A stretch of DNA of 42,344 nucleotides, taken from positions 1 to 42,344 of the forward strand of contig NZ_LZLS01000074.1 of assembly GCF_001673365.1 (NCBI RefSeq), in the 5' to 3' direction. The position numbers and the translations under genes were made by a program. The notes under the pieces were generated by a model that had not been told where the DNA came from, ran no database searches, and saw only the letters and a list, made by a program, of their open reading frames with translations. Source of the DNA: Mycobacterium asiaticum (lineage in GTDB: Bacteria; Actinomycetota; Actinomycetes; Mycobacteriales; Mycobacteriaceae). Shown here piece after piece: positions 31,668-42,344 of this stretch. Within the stretch, counting starts at the first letter, position 1. Every line of letters begins with the position of its first letter.

Positions 31668-32345
31668 ATGACAGCCCCAAGCGACAACTACACCGGACAC
31701 TTCGAAGCGGGGACTGCGGCCCGACGCAGCCTGCCCGGCGCAACGATCCTGAAGGCCTCAGTGGGCCCTATGGATAACAACGCTTACCTGGTGACCTGTT
31801 CCGCAACCGGAGAAACGTTGCTGATCGACGCCGCGAACGACGCCGATGTCCTGATCGACCTGATCCGACGTTACGCGCCCAAGCTGTCGCTGATCGTGAC
31901 GAGTCACCAGCACTTCGACCACTGGCAGGCCCTGGAAGCTGTCGTCGAGGCCACCGGTGCCCCGACGGCTTCGCACGAGGTGGACGCCGAGCCGCTCCCG
32001 GTCCGGCCGGATCGTTTGCTGGCCAACGGCGACACCGTGCGGATCGGTGAGTTGACGTTCGACGTGATTCACCTGCGCGGACACACGCCGGGCTCGATCG
32101 CGCTGGCCCTGGGCGGGCCGGCGACGGGCGGAGTCACCCACCTGTTCACCGGCGACTGTCTGTTCCCGGGCGGGGTCGGCAAGACATGGCAGCCCGGCGA
32201 TTTCGAGCAGCTGCTCGACGATGTCGCCACCCGGGTGTTCGACGTCTACGACGATTCCACCGTCATCTACCCCGGTCACGGCGATGACACAGACTTAGGC
32301 GCCGAACGCCCGCATCTCGCCGAGTGGCGCGAACGCGGCTGGTAA
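31668..32345 (+). CDS. Metallo-beta-lactamase fold hydrolase (glyoxalase II-like)
   Basis: 225 residues from the ATG at 31668, chosen because it follows TAACGT by 7 nt. The frame extends further upstream but only through the divergent uvrA start region. Metal ligands of the fold are complete: SHQHFDHW (HxHxDH), [16 protein letters not shown] and the late His of YPGHGDD. Length and motifs match the glyoxalase II-like family; the substrate is not known and could be another thioester. Orthologue of Rv1637c, divergent from uvrA as in M. tuberculosis. Cytoplasmic, no signal peptide. Confidence 0.92.
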   Translation: MTAPSDNYTGHFEAGTAARRSLPGATILKASVGPMDNNAYLVTCSATGETLLIDAANDADVLIDLIRRYAPKLSLIVTSHQHFDHWQALEAVVEATGAPTASHEVDAEPLPVRPDRLLANGDTVRIGELTFDVIHLRGHTPGSIALALGGPATGGVTHLFTGDCLFPGGVGKTWQPGDFEQLLDDVATRVFDVYDDSTVIYPGHGDDTDLGAERPHLAEWRERGW

Positions 32346-32357
32346 GCCCTGGTAACG

Positions 32358-32798
32358 CTAGGTCGTGTGCACGATCAGCACGTCGACCTTGGCCTTACGC
32401 GAGACGTTAGCCGGCACCGAGCCCAACAGCCGTCCCGCGATCGTGCTCAGACCGACGTTGCCGACCACCAGCAGATCGGCCTTTTCCGACTCGGCGAGTT
32501 CGACCAACGCGTCCACCGGGGCGCCTTCGATGGCCCGCTCTTCGACGTTCTTCGCGCCGGCCTGGTGTGCCCGCTCCTTGGCGTCGTGCAGGATCTCGTA
32601 GATCGGCGCGGTACCGGTGACCTTGTAGCTTTCGCCCTTCAGGGCGTCGACAGCCCGAGCGTCTTCGTGCTGGGGCAGGTACGCAGACGCGATGATCAGT
32701 TTCGCGTCCGCTCCGGCGATCCTGGCCGCCCTTTCTACCGCGCGCAGCGACGAATCCGAACCGTCAGTCCCTACGACCACAGTTTGATAGGCGCTCAT
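32358..32798 (-). CDS. Universal stress protein (Rv1636-like)
   Basis: 146 residues, start MSAYQTVVVGTDGSDSS with GGAGGG before the ATG. Single UspA domain with the nucleotide-binding motif G-x2-G-x9-G-S visible as GNVGLSTIAGRLLGS. The M. tuberculosis orthologue Rv1636 (TB15.3) has been reported to bind cAMP, which is notable because an adenylyl cyclase lies in the same conserved neighbourhood (13842-14804). Ends 12 bp from the convergent hydrolase gene. Confidence 0.95.
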   Translation of the reverse strand: MSAYQTVVVGTDGSDSSLRAVERAARIAGADAKLIIASAYLPQHEDARAVDALKGESYKVTGTAPIYEILHDAKERAHQAGAKNVEERAIEGAPVDALVELAESEKADLLVVGNVGLSTIAGRLLGSVPANVSRKAKVDVLIVHTT

Positions 32799-32999
32799 TT
32801 ACCCTCCCAGGTGTCGGTTTCCGCCAACCCAAGACAGTATCGCGTTGCTGGACATAGATGGGAGAGATTTGCGGCGTGGCAGCCCTCACGCTCACGCCGC
32901 GGTGAAGTGCCCGTCACTTCCCGAGGACACCGCAACCGACCGCAAGCGACATAGCGCCGCAACGTGGCGACCTCGCGCCACATAAAGTTAAACGCAACC

Positions 33000-34571
33000 A
33001 TGTCTGTATCTATCGTCGAAAATCCCCTGGCTGACGACGCCGAACCGGCGCCGTCGGCTCGCCCGCGTGGCCGGTTCCGGGACCCGTGGGCAATCGCGGC
33101 GCTCGCCGCGATCCTCAGCGCTGCGTGGGCCAGCAGACCGTCGCTGTGGTTCGACGAGGGTGCAACGATCTCCGCCGCCGCCAGCAGGACATTGCCGGAG
33201 CTGTGGAAGTTGCTGGGCCACATCGACGCCGTCCACGGCCTCTACTACCTGCTGATGCACGGCTGGTTCGCGATCTTCCCGCCGACCGAGTTCTGGTCCC
33301 GGGTGCCCAGCGCGCTGGCCGTCGGCGCCGCGGCCGCCGGGGTGGTGGTCTTCGTCAAGCAGTTTTCCGGACGCGCGACCGCCCTGTGCGCTGGCGCCGT
33401 CTTCGCCATCCTGCCTCGGGTGACTTGGGCCGGTATCGAAGCCCGCTCCTCCGCGCTGACGGTGGCGGTAGCGGTGTGGCTGACCGTGCTGCTGGTAGTC
33501 GCGGTGCGACGCAATCGCGCGCGGCTGTGGATTTGCTACGCGCTGATGTTGATGGTGTCGATCCTGGTCAGCATCAACACGGTGTTGCTAGTGGCGGTCT
33601 ACGCGGCGGTGCTGCCACTGCTGGCCGCCCGGGGCAAACGCAAGTGGCCGACGATCTGGCTGGCGCTCGCATCTGCTGCGGCGCTCGGCGCGATGACACC
33701 ATTCATGCTGTTCGCGCACAAACAGGTATGGCAGGTCGGATGGATCAACGGCCTGCACCGCAATCTGTTTCTGGACGTGGTGCACCGGCAATATTTCGAT
33801 TACAGCGTCGCGTTCGCCATCCTGGCCGGTGTTGTGGTGGTCGTAGCCGCCGGCGTTCGACTTGCCGGCAAGGCGCGAGCTGAGGACGGCACGGGGCAAC
33901 TGCTGCTGATCAGCGTGCTGTGGGTAGTGCTGCCGACTGCCATTGTGCTGATCTACTCGGCCGTGGCCGAGCCGATCTACTACCCGCGCTACCTGATATT
34001 CACCGCTCCCGCCGCGGCCGTCATCCTGGGGATCTGCATCGTCGCGATCGCCCGAAAACCGTGGCAGATCGTGGCCCTGGTTCTCGTCCTCGCCGCCGCG
34101 GCATTCCCGAACTACCTGTTCACCCAGCGCGGGCCGTACGCCAAGGAGGGCTGGGACTACAGCCAGGTCGCCGACGTGATCAGCTCTCACGCCGCCCCCG
34201 GGGACTGTCTGCTGGTGGACAACACGGTCCCCTGGCGGCCCGGACCGATCCGTGCCCTGTTGGCTACCCGGCCGGCCGCCTTCCGGTCATTGATCGACGT
34301 GGAGCGCGGCTTCTACGGGCCTAAAGTCGGTGCGCTGTGGGACGGCCACGTCGCCGTGTGGCTGACGACGGCCAAGATCAACAAATGCCCGGCGCTGTGG
34401 ACGATCACCAACCGCGACACGTCGCTGCCCGATCATCAAGCGGGACAGGCGTTGTCGCCGGGAACCGCGTTCGGGCGCACGCCGGTCTACCAATTCCCGA
34501 GCTACCTCGGCTTCCACATCGTGGAGCGATGGCAGTTCCACTACTCGCAGGTGGTCAAGTCGACGCGGTAA
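33000..34571 (+). CDS. capA: Membrane mannosyltransferase for ManLAM capping (Rv1635c-like)
   Basis: 523 residues from the ATG at 33000; TAAAGT at 32983-32988 suggests a very short leader. An upstream GTG at 32964 lies before that box. It is a polytopic GT-C type glycosyltransferase with about ten hydrophobic segments and the acidic pair Asp52-Glu53 in LWFDEGATIS in the first external loop, where GT-C catalytic residues sit. Rv1635c adds the first mannose of the cap on lipoarabinomannan from polyprenyl-phosphomannose. The soluble C-terminal ~150 residues (from about GDCLLVDNTV) follow the last membrane segment. Convergent with the MFS gene, 3 bp apart. Confidence 0.87.
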   Translation: MSVSIVENPLADDAEPAPSARPRGRFRDPWAIAALAAILSAAWASRPSLWFDEGATISAAASRTLPELWKLLGHIDAVHGLYYLLMHGWFAIFPPTEFWSRVPSALAVGAAAAGVVVFVKQFSGRATALCAGAVFAILPRVTWAGIEARSSALTVAVAVWLTVLLVVAVRRNRARLWICYALMLMVSILVSINTVLLVAVYAAVLPLLAARGKRKWPTIWLALASAAALGAMTPFMLFAHKQVWQVGWINGLHRNLFLDVVHRQYFDYSVAFAILAGVVVVVAAGVRLAGKARAEDGTGQLLLISVLWVVLPTAIVLIYSAVAEPIYYPRYLIFTAPAAAVILGICIVAIARKPWQIVALVLVLAAAAFPNYLFTQRGPYAKEGWDYSQVADVISSHAAPGDCLLVDNTVPWRPGPIRALLATRPAAFRSLIDVERGFYGPKVGALWDGHVAVWLTTAKINKCPALWTITNRDTSLPDHQAGQALSPGTAFGRTPVYQFPSYLGFHIVERWQFHYSQVVKSTR

Positions 34572-34574
34572 ATA

Positions 34575-35990
34575 TCACCGCGGCGTGCGGCGGTCGCGCC
34601 GAGTCGCCTGGTAGGAAGCGATGAAGCCCATAGCCGCCAGGGCGGTGAACACCGCGTACAACGAGCGGGCTTCGACCACCGCTCCCCCCTTAGCGGTGTT
34701 GACCACGACCCCGGCCAATCCCGCGCCGACGGCGGCCGAGCCCAGTTGGACGATGTTGATCGCGGCGGCGGCTGCGCTGCTCTCCGCTGGGTCGTCGACA
34801 GCATCCATCGCACCCACCACAAGGTGCGGCCAGCCGATCCCGATGCCCGCTCCGGTGATCATCAGAGCCACCGCCCACAGTGCGACAACCCCGAGCGGGG
34901 CATACGCACGCTGGGTCGCTGCGCCCAGCGCCAGCCCGACTGCCATCACCAACGGAGCGGCGCTGACGACGTGCCCGATCAGCCGCCGATCGGACAGCGA
35001 AGCGCTGGCAACCTCGCCGATCGTCCATCCCGTGGCGAGCGCTGCCCCTAGGAAGCCGGCTTCCACCGGGCTCAGGTCGGCCAGCTTCTGGCCGAACAGC
35101 GGCACGAAGATATTCGCCATGGCAGCGGCCATTTGCACACACATGGTCAGGTAGATCCATTTCAGCGGTCCTGGACCGAATACGTTGCGCGGCAACACGG
35201 CAACGTGCATCCGCCAGTCGACCACCACAAAGATCGCGATCAATCCGACCCCGACGACGAGCAGCGCGATGGTGAGCGGCAGGTGACGCGGCACCGACGC
35301 GACGCTGATGGACAACGCGGCTGCACCCATCACCAGCAGCGACCAGATGGGCACCTTGCGGGAGGGCGCCAGCGGTGCCTCCACAAGCGAGGCAAGCGGA
35401 CCGGGCTGCAGCACGCTCAGCACCAGCAGCGCCATCAGCACCGCCGCACATCCCATCCCGCCGTACGCCCACCGCCAGATGCCGAGCTGCGCGAAAACGC
35501 CGCCCGCCACGGGCCCGAGCAGCGTCGAGACCCCCCACATCGCCGACACCAGTGCCGAACCGCGCGTCCACAGCCGACGCGGTAGTGCGGCGTTGATCAG
35601 CGCGTATCCCAGCCCTGCCAGCAGTCCCCCGGCTACGCCACGCAACGTGCGCCCGGCGACGAGCACCTCCATGCTGGGGGCGGTCGCATTCACCACGCTG
35701 GCCAACGCGAACGCGGTGAGCCCGATCAGATACGACCGTCGCGCCCCGATCCGCATCAGCATCGGGTGAACCACGGTGGCCGCGACCACCGAACCGACCA
35801 GATACAGCGATGTGGCCCACGCGAACAGCCGGCCACCGCCGATGTCGGCGACGATGGTCGGCAGCATGCTGACGGTCAGAAATTCATTGGTGGAGTAAAG
35901 CAGGACGCCACCGGCCAGGACCGTGGACGTGCCGAGGTGCTGCCCCAGCAATTCACGCCAACTGCCGGTCGCACTGGCCGTGTCGGTCAC
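34575..35990 (-). CDS. MFS exporter, Rv1634-like, copy 2
   Basis: 471 residues from the GTG at 35990. Fourteen-helix drug/H+ antiporter type: [20 protein letters not shown] at the N-terminus, [13 protein letters not shown], and motif A/C-like [20 protein letters not shown]. Very similar over its length to the gene directly upstream (35993-37426), from which it is separated by 2 nt. The M. tuberculosis orthologue Rv1634 has the same length (471) and has been linked to fluoroquinolone efflux when overexpressed; substrate here is inferred only. Confidence 0.9.
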   Translation of the reverse strand: MTDTASATGSWRELLGQHLGTSTVLAGGVLLYSTNEFLTVSMLPTIVADIGGGRLFAWATSLYLVGSVVAATVVHPMLMRIGARRSYLIGLTAFALASVVNATAPSMEVLVAGRTLRGVAGGLLAGLGYALINAALPRRLWTRGSALVSAMWGVSTLLGPVAGGVFAQLGIWRWAYGGMGCAAVLMALLVLSVLQPGPLASLVEAPLAPSRKVPIWSLLVMGAAALSISVASVPRHLPLTIALLVVGVGLIAIFVVVDWRMHVAVLPRNVFGPGPLKWIYLTMCVQMAAAMANIFVPLFGQKLADLSPVEAGFLGAALATGWTIGEVASASLSDRRLIGHVVSAAPLVMAVGLALGAATQRAYAPLGVVALWAVALMITGAGIGIGWPHLVVGAMDAVDDPAESSAAAAAINIVQLGSAAVGAGLAGVVVNTAKGGAVVEARSLYAVFTALAAMGFIASYQATRRDRRTPR

Positions 35991-35992
35991 CG

Positions 35993-37422
35993 CTACACCG
36001 TATGAGGCGACCTGCCGCGGTCGCGGCGGGTTGCCCGAATGGACGCCACGACACCCGTCGCCGCCAGCACGGTGAACACGCTGTACAGCCAGCGAGCCTC
36101 GGACACTTCCCCGCCCGTGGCGGTGTTGACCACCACGCCGGCCAACCCGGCCCCGAAGGCAGCCGAGATCAGCTGCACGGTGTTGATCGCCGCGGCGGCC
36201 GCGCCACTCTCGGCCGGGTCGTCCACGGATTCCATTGCGCGCGCGGACAAGTGAGGCCAGGTCATCCCGATGCCCGTACCGGCCAGCAGCAATGCCACCG
36301 TCCAGATCGCTACGCTGCCGGCCGGCGCGTCGGAGCGCTGGCTTACCGCGCCGAGCGCGAGACCGGCCGCCATCACCAGAGGCGCGGCCACGATCACGTA
36401 CCCGATAGTTCGCGGGTTGCTCAACGATGCGCTGGCAATCTCACTGACGGTCCAGCCGATTGCCAGCGATGCACCCAGGAAGCCGGCCGCGACCGGAGTC
36501 ATGTGCCCCAGCCGCTGGCCGAACAACGGCACGTAGGTGTCGATCATCACCGCCGCCATCTGCACGGCCATAGTGAGGTAGATCCACTTGAGGGGACCGG
36601 AGCCGAAGACGCTGGGCGGCAACACAGCGGCATCACTGCGCTTGTCGACAACCACGAAGGCCCCGACGAGCAGTACGCCGAGAACGAGCAGCCCCCCGAT
36701 CGCCACCGCGTGACGTGGCAGTTGCGCCACGCTGACCGCCAGCGCCGCAGCCCCAATCAGCAGCAGCGACCACACCGGTACGCGCAGCGTCCGGGCCTGC
36801 GCAGCCGGCGCGGTCGAGTCCTCGCGCGCGCCACGATTCGCGGCGAGCACGACCGGAACCAATATGCCCATCAGCACCGTCATGATGGCCATCGCCACGA
36901 ACGCCCAACGCCACAAACCGAATTGGGCAAACAGCCCGCCCATCGCGGGTCCGATGATCGTGGCGACTCCCCACATCGCCGACACCAGCGCCGAACCCCG
37001 CGTCCACAGCCAACGGGGCAGCGCGGAGTTGATCAGCGCGTAACCCAGCCCGGCCAGCACGCCGCCGGCCACTCCCTGCAAGGTCCGCCCGGCGATCAGG
37101 ACCTCCATGTTCGGCGCCGCCGCGCACACCAGGCTGGCCACGCCGAAGACGCCCAGACCGAGCAGGAACGACCTGCGGGCACCAAATCGACGCAACATCG
37201 AGTTGACGGTGGTCGCCGCGACCACGGATCCCACCAGGTACAGCGTGACGACCCAGGCGTACAGCCGGGCACCGCCGATCTCGGCGATGGTGCTGGGCAA
37301 CAGGCTGACGGTCAGGAACTCGTTGGTGGCATACATCGCCACGCCGCCCGCCAACAGCGTGGATGTGCCCAGGTGCCGACCCAACAGCTCACGCCAGCTG
37401 CCGGTCTGGCTCGTCGTTTCCG

Positions 37423-37426
<4 letters not shown>
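35993..37426 (-). CDS. MFS exporter, Rv1634-like, copy 1
   Basis: 477 residues; its GTG overlaps the uvrB stop by 4 nt (GTGA), so uvrB and both exporters form one coupled unit. [20 protein letters not shown] and [20 protein letters not shown] mirror the second copy. About 14 membrane segments. M. tuberculosis has one such gene after uvrB as I recall, so this is a tandem duplication in this lineage or a loss there. Confidence 0.9.
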
Positions 37427-39582
<2,156 letters not shown>

Positions 39583-39588
39583 AACACC

Positions 39589-39611
39589 AGGGTAGAGCCA
39601 GGCACCGACAG
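39589..39611 (-). promoter_or_regulatory. RecA-independent (PafBC-type) damage promoter of uvrB
   Basis: On the minus strand CTGTCGGTG, exactly 8 nt, then TACCCT. Against TTGTCRGTG-8-TAnnnT only the first base differs. The ATG follows 6 nt after TACCCT, so the transcript should begin at or next to the start codon (leaderless), which explains the lack of a ribosome site. Confidence 0.85.
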
Positions 39612-39627
39612 CCTTTATTCCTTGATC

Positions 39628-39684
39628 GAACGTGCAGAGAATGCCGGGCGCCGCGGCGTGTCGCCGTACATCTGCGCACGCTCG
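39628..39684 (-). repeat. Dispersed intergenic element, copy B
   Basis: 57 bp matching 3803-3860 with one indel; shares GAACGTGC, ATGCC, GCGGCGTGTCGCC and GCACGCTCG. It begins 46 nt after the stop of the PknF-like kinase gene and ends 17 bp before the uvrB damage promoter. Copy A lies about 49 nt after its own upstream stop, in the same orientation. Confidence 0.65.
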
Positions 39685-39729
39685 GCGCCACCCGGGCCAC
39701 ACGTCCAAGCGGGCCGCAGAACAGCTAGC

Positions 39730-41787
39730 TCAGCTGTGCCGGGTCCACATCCGCGTCACCGGATCGCATTCGATCAGGTAACCGTCGTTGGACGCCGACA
39801 TCGCGAACACCGGGATGTCGGGTCGGTCACAACTGCTGCCGACGGCATGAACGCCAGTGGTGATCGGCGCCTTGTCCCAGGTATTGCCTTCGCAGACGAC
39901 CTGTTCATTGCTGGTTTGGTCGTAGCCCAGCTTGTCGACATCGGTGCACGATCCGCCCAGCACGGGCGGCGACGGCCGGTGCACCGGCGCAATGGCCGCG
40001 CTGATCGTCTGAGCAGGATCGGGCAGCACGACGCTCGGCGGTACGTCACCGACACGCGTCGCGACCACCGGTACCCGCAGCACCGCCCCCTGGGCGCCAC
40101 ACTCGTTGCTGCGAACGGTCTCGGTTTCCACCCCGCGCAACGTGCCGTCGGCCTGCGGGGCCAGCGACAGCGCCTGGGTCTCCTGCTGGGTCTCCTGCGG
40201 GGCGGGCCGCACCAATTGGTTCGCTTGGCGACAGCCCACCCGCTGCTGCTGCGCAGCGCCTTGCCAATAGCCGGCAACAAATCGCAACGTGTCGGCCTGG
40301 CCGCCATCGCTGCTATCGGCGACCTGATGGCTGTCATCGTCGAGGCGGATCCCGCTGGACGCACAACCATTTGCGGTGCACATCGAATGGAAAGCCCACC
40401 AGCTGGTGGTGACGCCGTCGTGACGGATCGGCGTGCCGTTACTGGTGCGCTTCGAACGGTCAAAGTCCAAGCGGTAGGTGCCGTCGAGGACTTTGGCGGG
40501 CGGGGCCGCCACTGGTGTGGCGGCCGGCGGGGACGGGCTGGCGGCGAGCGCCGGATTGGCCGGAGCAGGTTCGGTTTGGAAGCTGTACAGCGTCGACCAG
40601 GTCGCCGCAACCGCGATCAGCACCGCACATACGATTGCCGCCGCCATCCGAATCCGCGGTGACAGCCCCTGCGCACGCACGACGGGACCGCGCGACGAGG
40701 CGGGCACGGCGGTGCCGCACTCGCGCTCAGCGATCTGTTCGCCCACCGCAGCGGCAAAGTCCCGGCAGCGCCCGAACCTCGCTTGCGGCGTCTTGGCAAG
40801 TGCTTTGGTGAATATGTCATCCAGGCATGCCAGTTCAGGCCGATAGTCACTTAGCCGCGGCGGCTCGTCGTTGAGGTGCTGGCTGATCACCGCGACAGGG
40901 TTGGTGTGTCGGAACGGTGGTGCACCGGTAAGTAAGTGAAAAGCCGTGGCGGCCAATGCATATTGGTCCGCCCGTCGATCGATGTTGGAGCCCGCCAGCT
41001 GTTCGGGTGCGGCGTAGGCGACCGTTCCCACCGCGACGTTGGTCTGGGTGATACCGCTGATATCGGCGAGGTGCCGAGCAACACCGAAGTCCGCCAATAG
41101 AATTCGACGGTCATCGGTGCCGCAGTGGGTGAGCAGGATATTGGCGGGCTTCACGTCGCGATGTAACAGTCCGCGGTCGTGAGCGTAATCGAGCGCTGCC
41201 GCAACGGCACTGAGAATAGCGCAGACGTCCTCGGCCGGCATGCCTTGGGAATGGGACTCTTTCACCAGCCGCGCGGCATCGTTCCCTTCGACGTAGTCCA
41301 TGGAAATCCATAGTTGGCCGTCGAATTCGCCGCGGTCGTGTACCCCGACGATGTGTGGATGCCACAGCGTTGCGGCCAGATCGGCTTCGCGATTGAACCT
41401 TTCGCGGAATTCACCATCCGCGGTGATCGCCTCGGCGAGGACTTTGATGACGTCGCGGCGCGGCAACCGCGGATGCAAAGCGAGATAAACCTCGGCCATC
41501 CCGCCGACACCCAACTGGCGCAAGATCGTGTAACCGGCAAAGTGCGCGCCGCGGGCCATGCTGGGACGGAGTCCACCGGGCCGGTCTGCAGCGGGCGCGG
41601 GCTTCGCCGGCGGCACACGGCGACGCAGATGTGCGACGGTGGTCAACGGCAAAGATTGGAGTCCCGCACGCAGCAGATGACGCGAATTGGCAAGCAACCC
41701 TTGGCGGGCATTGAGCTCAGCGCCCGCGCCGGGCGCCGATCGACGAGCACCGCCTCGCCGATCCGCCATCCGCCGACCATCCGACAT
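39730..41787 (-). CDS. PknF-like Ser/Thr kinase with large extracellular part
   Basis: 685 residues from the ATG at 41787, which has AAGGAG 7 nt upstream. An unusual basic, Arg-rich extension of about 80 residues precedes the kinase domain (about 83-345): loop [16 protein letters not shown], Lys115, [11 protein letters not shown] with catalytic Asp211, DFG at 233-235, APEQL near 260. [11 protein letters not shown] and HPRLPRRD are strongly PknF-like. One membrane segment (near [18 protein letters not shown]) is followed by a Pro/Ala-rich stalk and about 260 extracellular residues with eight or nine Cys. PknF itself has a much shorter tail. Divergent from an FHA protein, its probable partner. 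Confidence 0.9.
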   Translation of the reverse strand: MSDGRRMADRRGGARRSAPGAGAELNARQGLLANSRHLLRAGLQSLPLTTVAHLRRRVPPAKPAPAADRPGGLRPSMARGAHFAGYTILRQLGVGGMAEVYLALHPRLPRRDVIKVLAEAITADGEFRERFNREADLAATLWHPHIVGVHDRGEFDGQLWISMDYVEGNDAARLVKESHSQGMPAEDVCAILSAVAAALDYAHDRGLLHRDVKPANILLTHCGTDDRRILLADFGVARHLADISGITQTNVAVGTVAYAAPEQLAGSNIDRRADQYALAATAFHLLTGAPPFRHTNPVAVISQHLNDEPPRLSDYRPELACLDDIFTKALAKTPQARFGRCRDFAAAVGEQIAERECGTAVPASSRGPVVRAQGLSPRIRMAAAIVCAVLIAVAATWSTLYSFQTEPAPANPALAASPSPPAATPVAAPPAKVLDGTYRLDFDRSKRTSNGTPIRHDGVTTSWWAFHSMCTANGCASSGIRLDDDSHQVADSSDGGQADTLRFVAGYWQGAAQQQRVGCRQANQLVRPAPQETQQETQALSLAPQADGTLRGVETETVRSNECGAQGAVLRVPVVATRVGDVPPSVVLPDPAQTISAAIAPVHRPSPPVLGGSCTDVDKLGYDQTSNEQVVCEGNTWDKAPITTGVHAVGSSCDRPDIPVFAMSASNDGYLIECDPVTRMWTRHS

Positions 41788-41941
41788 CCACCGCTCCTTC
41801 CCTTTCGAATGATGCACGAAATGCGTTGGCGCAGGACGCGATGCAAGCTGTGAAACAGCTATGTAAGCCCGGCCGGAGACATAGCAACGTCACAGCTGAG
41901 ACACAACCAGCAACCCCGTAAACCGGCTAATACTGGTTGGC

Positions 41942-42344
41942 GTGCATCGACTAACCCCGCCTGCCCTGACAATCCGGCACGACGGGTCCCAATGTTGTTT
42001 CGCGCCAGGATATGAGGTGGTGATCGGCCGGGACCTGCACGCCGACCTGCGCATTCCGGATCCGCGAATCTCCCGCGCCCACCTCATCCTGCGTTTCGAT
42101 CAGGGCCGCTGGCTTGCGATCGACAACGGTTCACTCAACGGCACCTACGTCAACGGCTACCGCATGCCGGTGGTCGAGCTTCACGACGGTCAGAGCATCA
42201 ACATCGGTAACCCCGCCGGACCGCGGTTGACCTTCGAAATCGGGCCGCAACGAGGTCCCACTGGCCGACCGCCAAACGCGGTCAAAACCAGGTCCCCGCA
42301 CGACAGCGGCCCACCCACCCTCGCCTGGGCGGGTGTGCCTGGGG
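41942..42344 (+). CDS. FHA-domain protein, start of an Rv1747-like ABC transporter; cut by window edge
   Basis: 134 complete codons from the GTG at 41942, open to the window end. The FHA domain spans about residues 8-100, with the phosphothreonine-binding positions Gly29-Arg30, Ser44, His47 and Asn66-Gly67 (DNGSLNGTYVNG) in place. A Pro/Gly-rich linker begins near residue 105. The order and wording (ISRAHLILRFDQGRW) closely resemble the first FHA domain of Rv1747, which in M. tuberculosis is phosphorylated by PknF. The part that would carry the second FHA and the transporter is outside the window, so a stand-alone FHA protein cannot be excluded. Confidence 0.8.
   Translation, partial: MHRLTPPALTIRHDGSQCCFAPGYEVVIGRDLHADLRIPDPRISRAHLILRFDQGRWLAIDNGSLNGTYVNGYRMPVVELHDGQSINIGNPAGPRLTFEIGPQRGPTGRPPNAVKTRSPHDSGPPTLAWAGVPG

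Noticed and set aside
31571..31687. N-terminal extension of uvrA to 31687
   Set aside because: It covers both divergent promoters; GTG at 31570 has a good ribosome site and the family N-terminus.
39627..39642. Possible LexA (SOS) box near uvrB (TCGAAC)
   Set aside because: Only one half-site matches TCGAAC-4-GTTCGA; it belongs to the flank of the dispersed repeat.
39583..39708. N-terminal extension of uvrB
   Set aside because: It would translate the damage promoter and part of the dispersed repeat; the family N-terminus is [12 protein letters not shown] at 39582.

Overview
The window comes from a slow-growing mycobacterium outside the M. tuberculosis complex. It is GC-rich throughout, carries six PE-family genes (two with PGRS glycine-rich domains), and its backbone follows the M. 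tuberculosis Rv1633-Rv1650 gene order read in reverse. Species cannot be fixed from the sequence alone. Comparisons with M. tuberculosis are from memory of that genome, not from a search.

Layout. 1-8 kb: four PE genes on the minus strand (PE_PGRS cut by the window edge, PE, PE_PGRS with a C-terminal domain, PE). Three of them share one C-terminal domain, with or without a PGRS block in front of it. 8.2-9 kb: a GTP cyclohydrolase I gene in an unusual place. 9.2-12.7 kb: pheST. 13-16 kb: rhomboid-like membrane protein, class III adenylyl cyclase and a divergent DUF2236 gene. 16-18 kb: two more PE genes with beta-rich tails and nearly identical upstream DNA. 18.1-20.6 kb: infC-rpmI-rplT-tsnR, with a long infC leader that folds into an attenuator-like terminator. 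20.7-24 kb: divergent lysX. 24.1-28.7 kb: an accessory block (small membrane protein, leaderless small protein, PknH-like kinase, AlkZ/YcaQ-fold winged-helix protein, EamA-like transporter). 28.6-34.6 kb: uvrA, a divergent metallo-hydrolase, a universal stress protein and a mannosyltransferase. 34.6-39.6 kb: uvrB followed by two tandem MFS exporters. 39.7-42.3 kb: a PknF-like kinase divergent from an FHA protein resembling the start of Rv1747, cut by the window edge.

How the genes work together. Translation (pheST, infC-rpmI-rplT, tsnR, the LysRS half of lysX), excision repair (uvrA, uvrB), envelope modification (lysX, mannosyltransferase) and signalling (adenylyl cyclase, cAMP-binding-type USP, two Ser/Thr kinases, FHA protein) are interleaved. 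Both uvrA and uvrB carry a clear RecA-independent damage promoter (TTGTCRGTG, 8 nt, TAnnnT; PafBC type).

The strongest non-coding signals are these two damage promoters, the infC attenuator, a dispersed ~57-bp element lying about 46-49 nt after the stop codon of two unrelated genes, and several perfect palindromes just upstream of PE genes. No tRNA, rRNA, insertion sequence or CRISPR array was seen.
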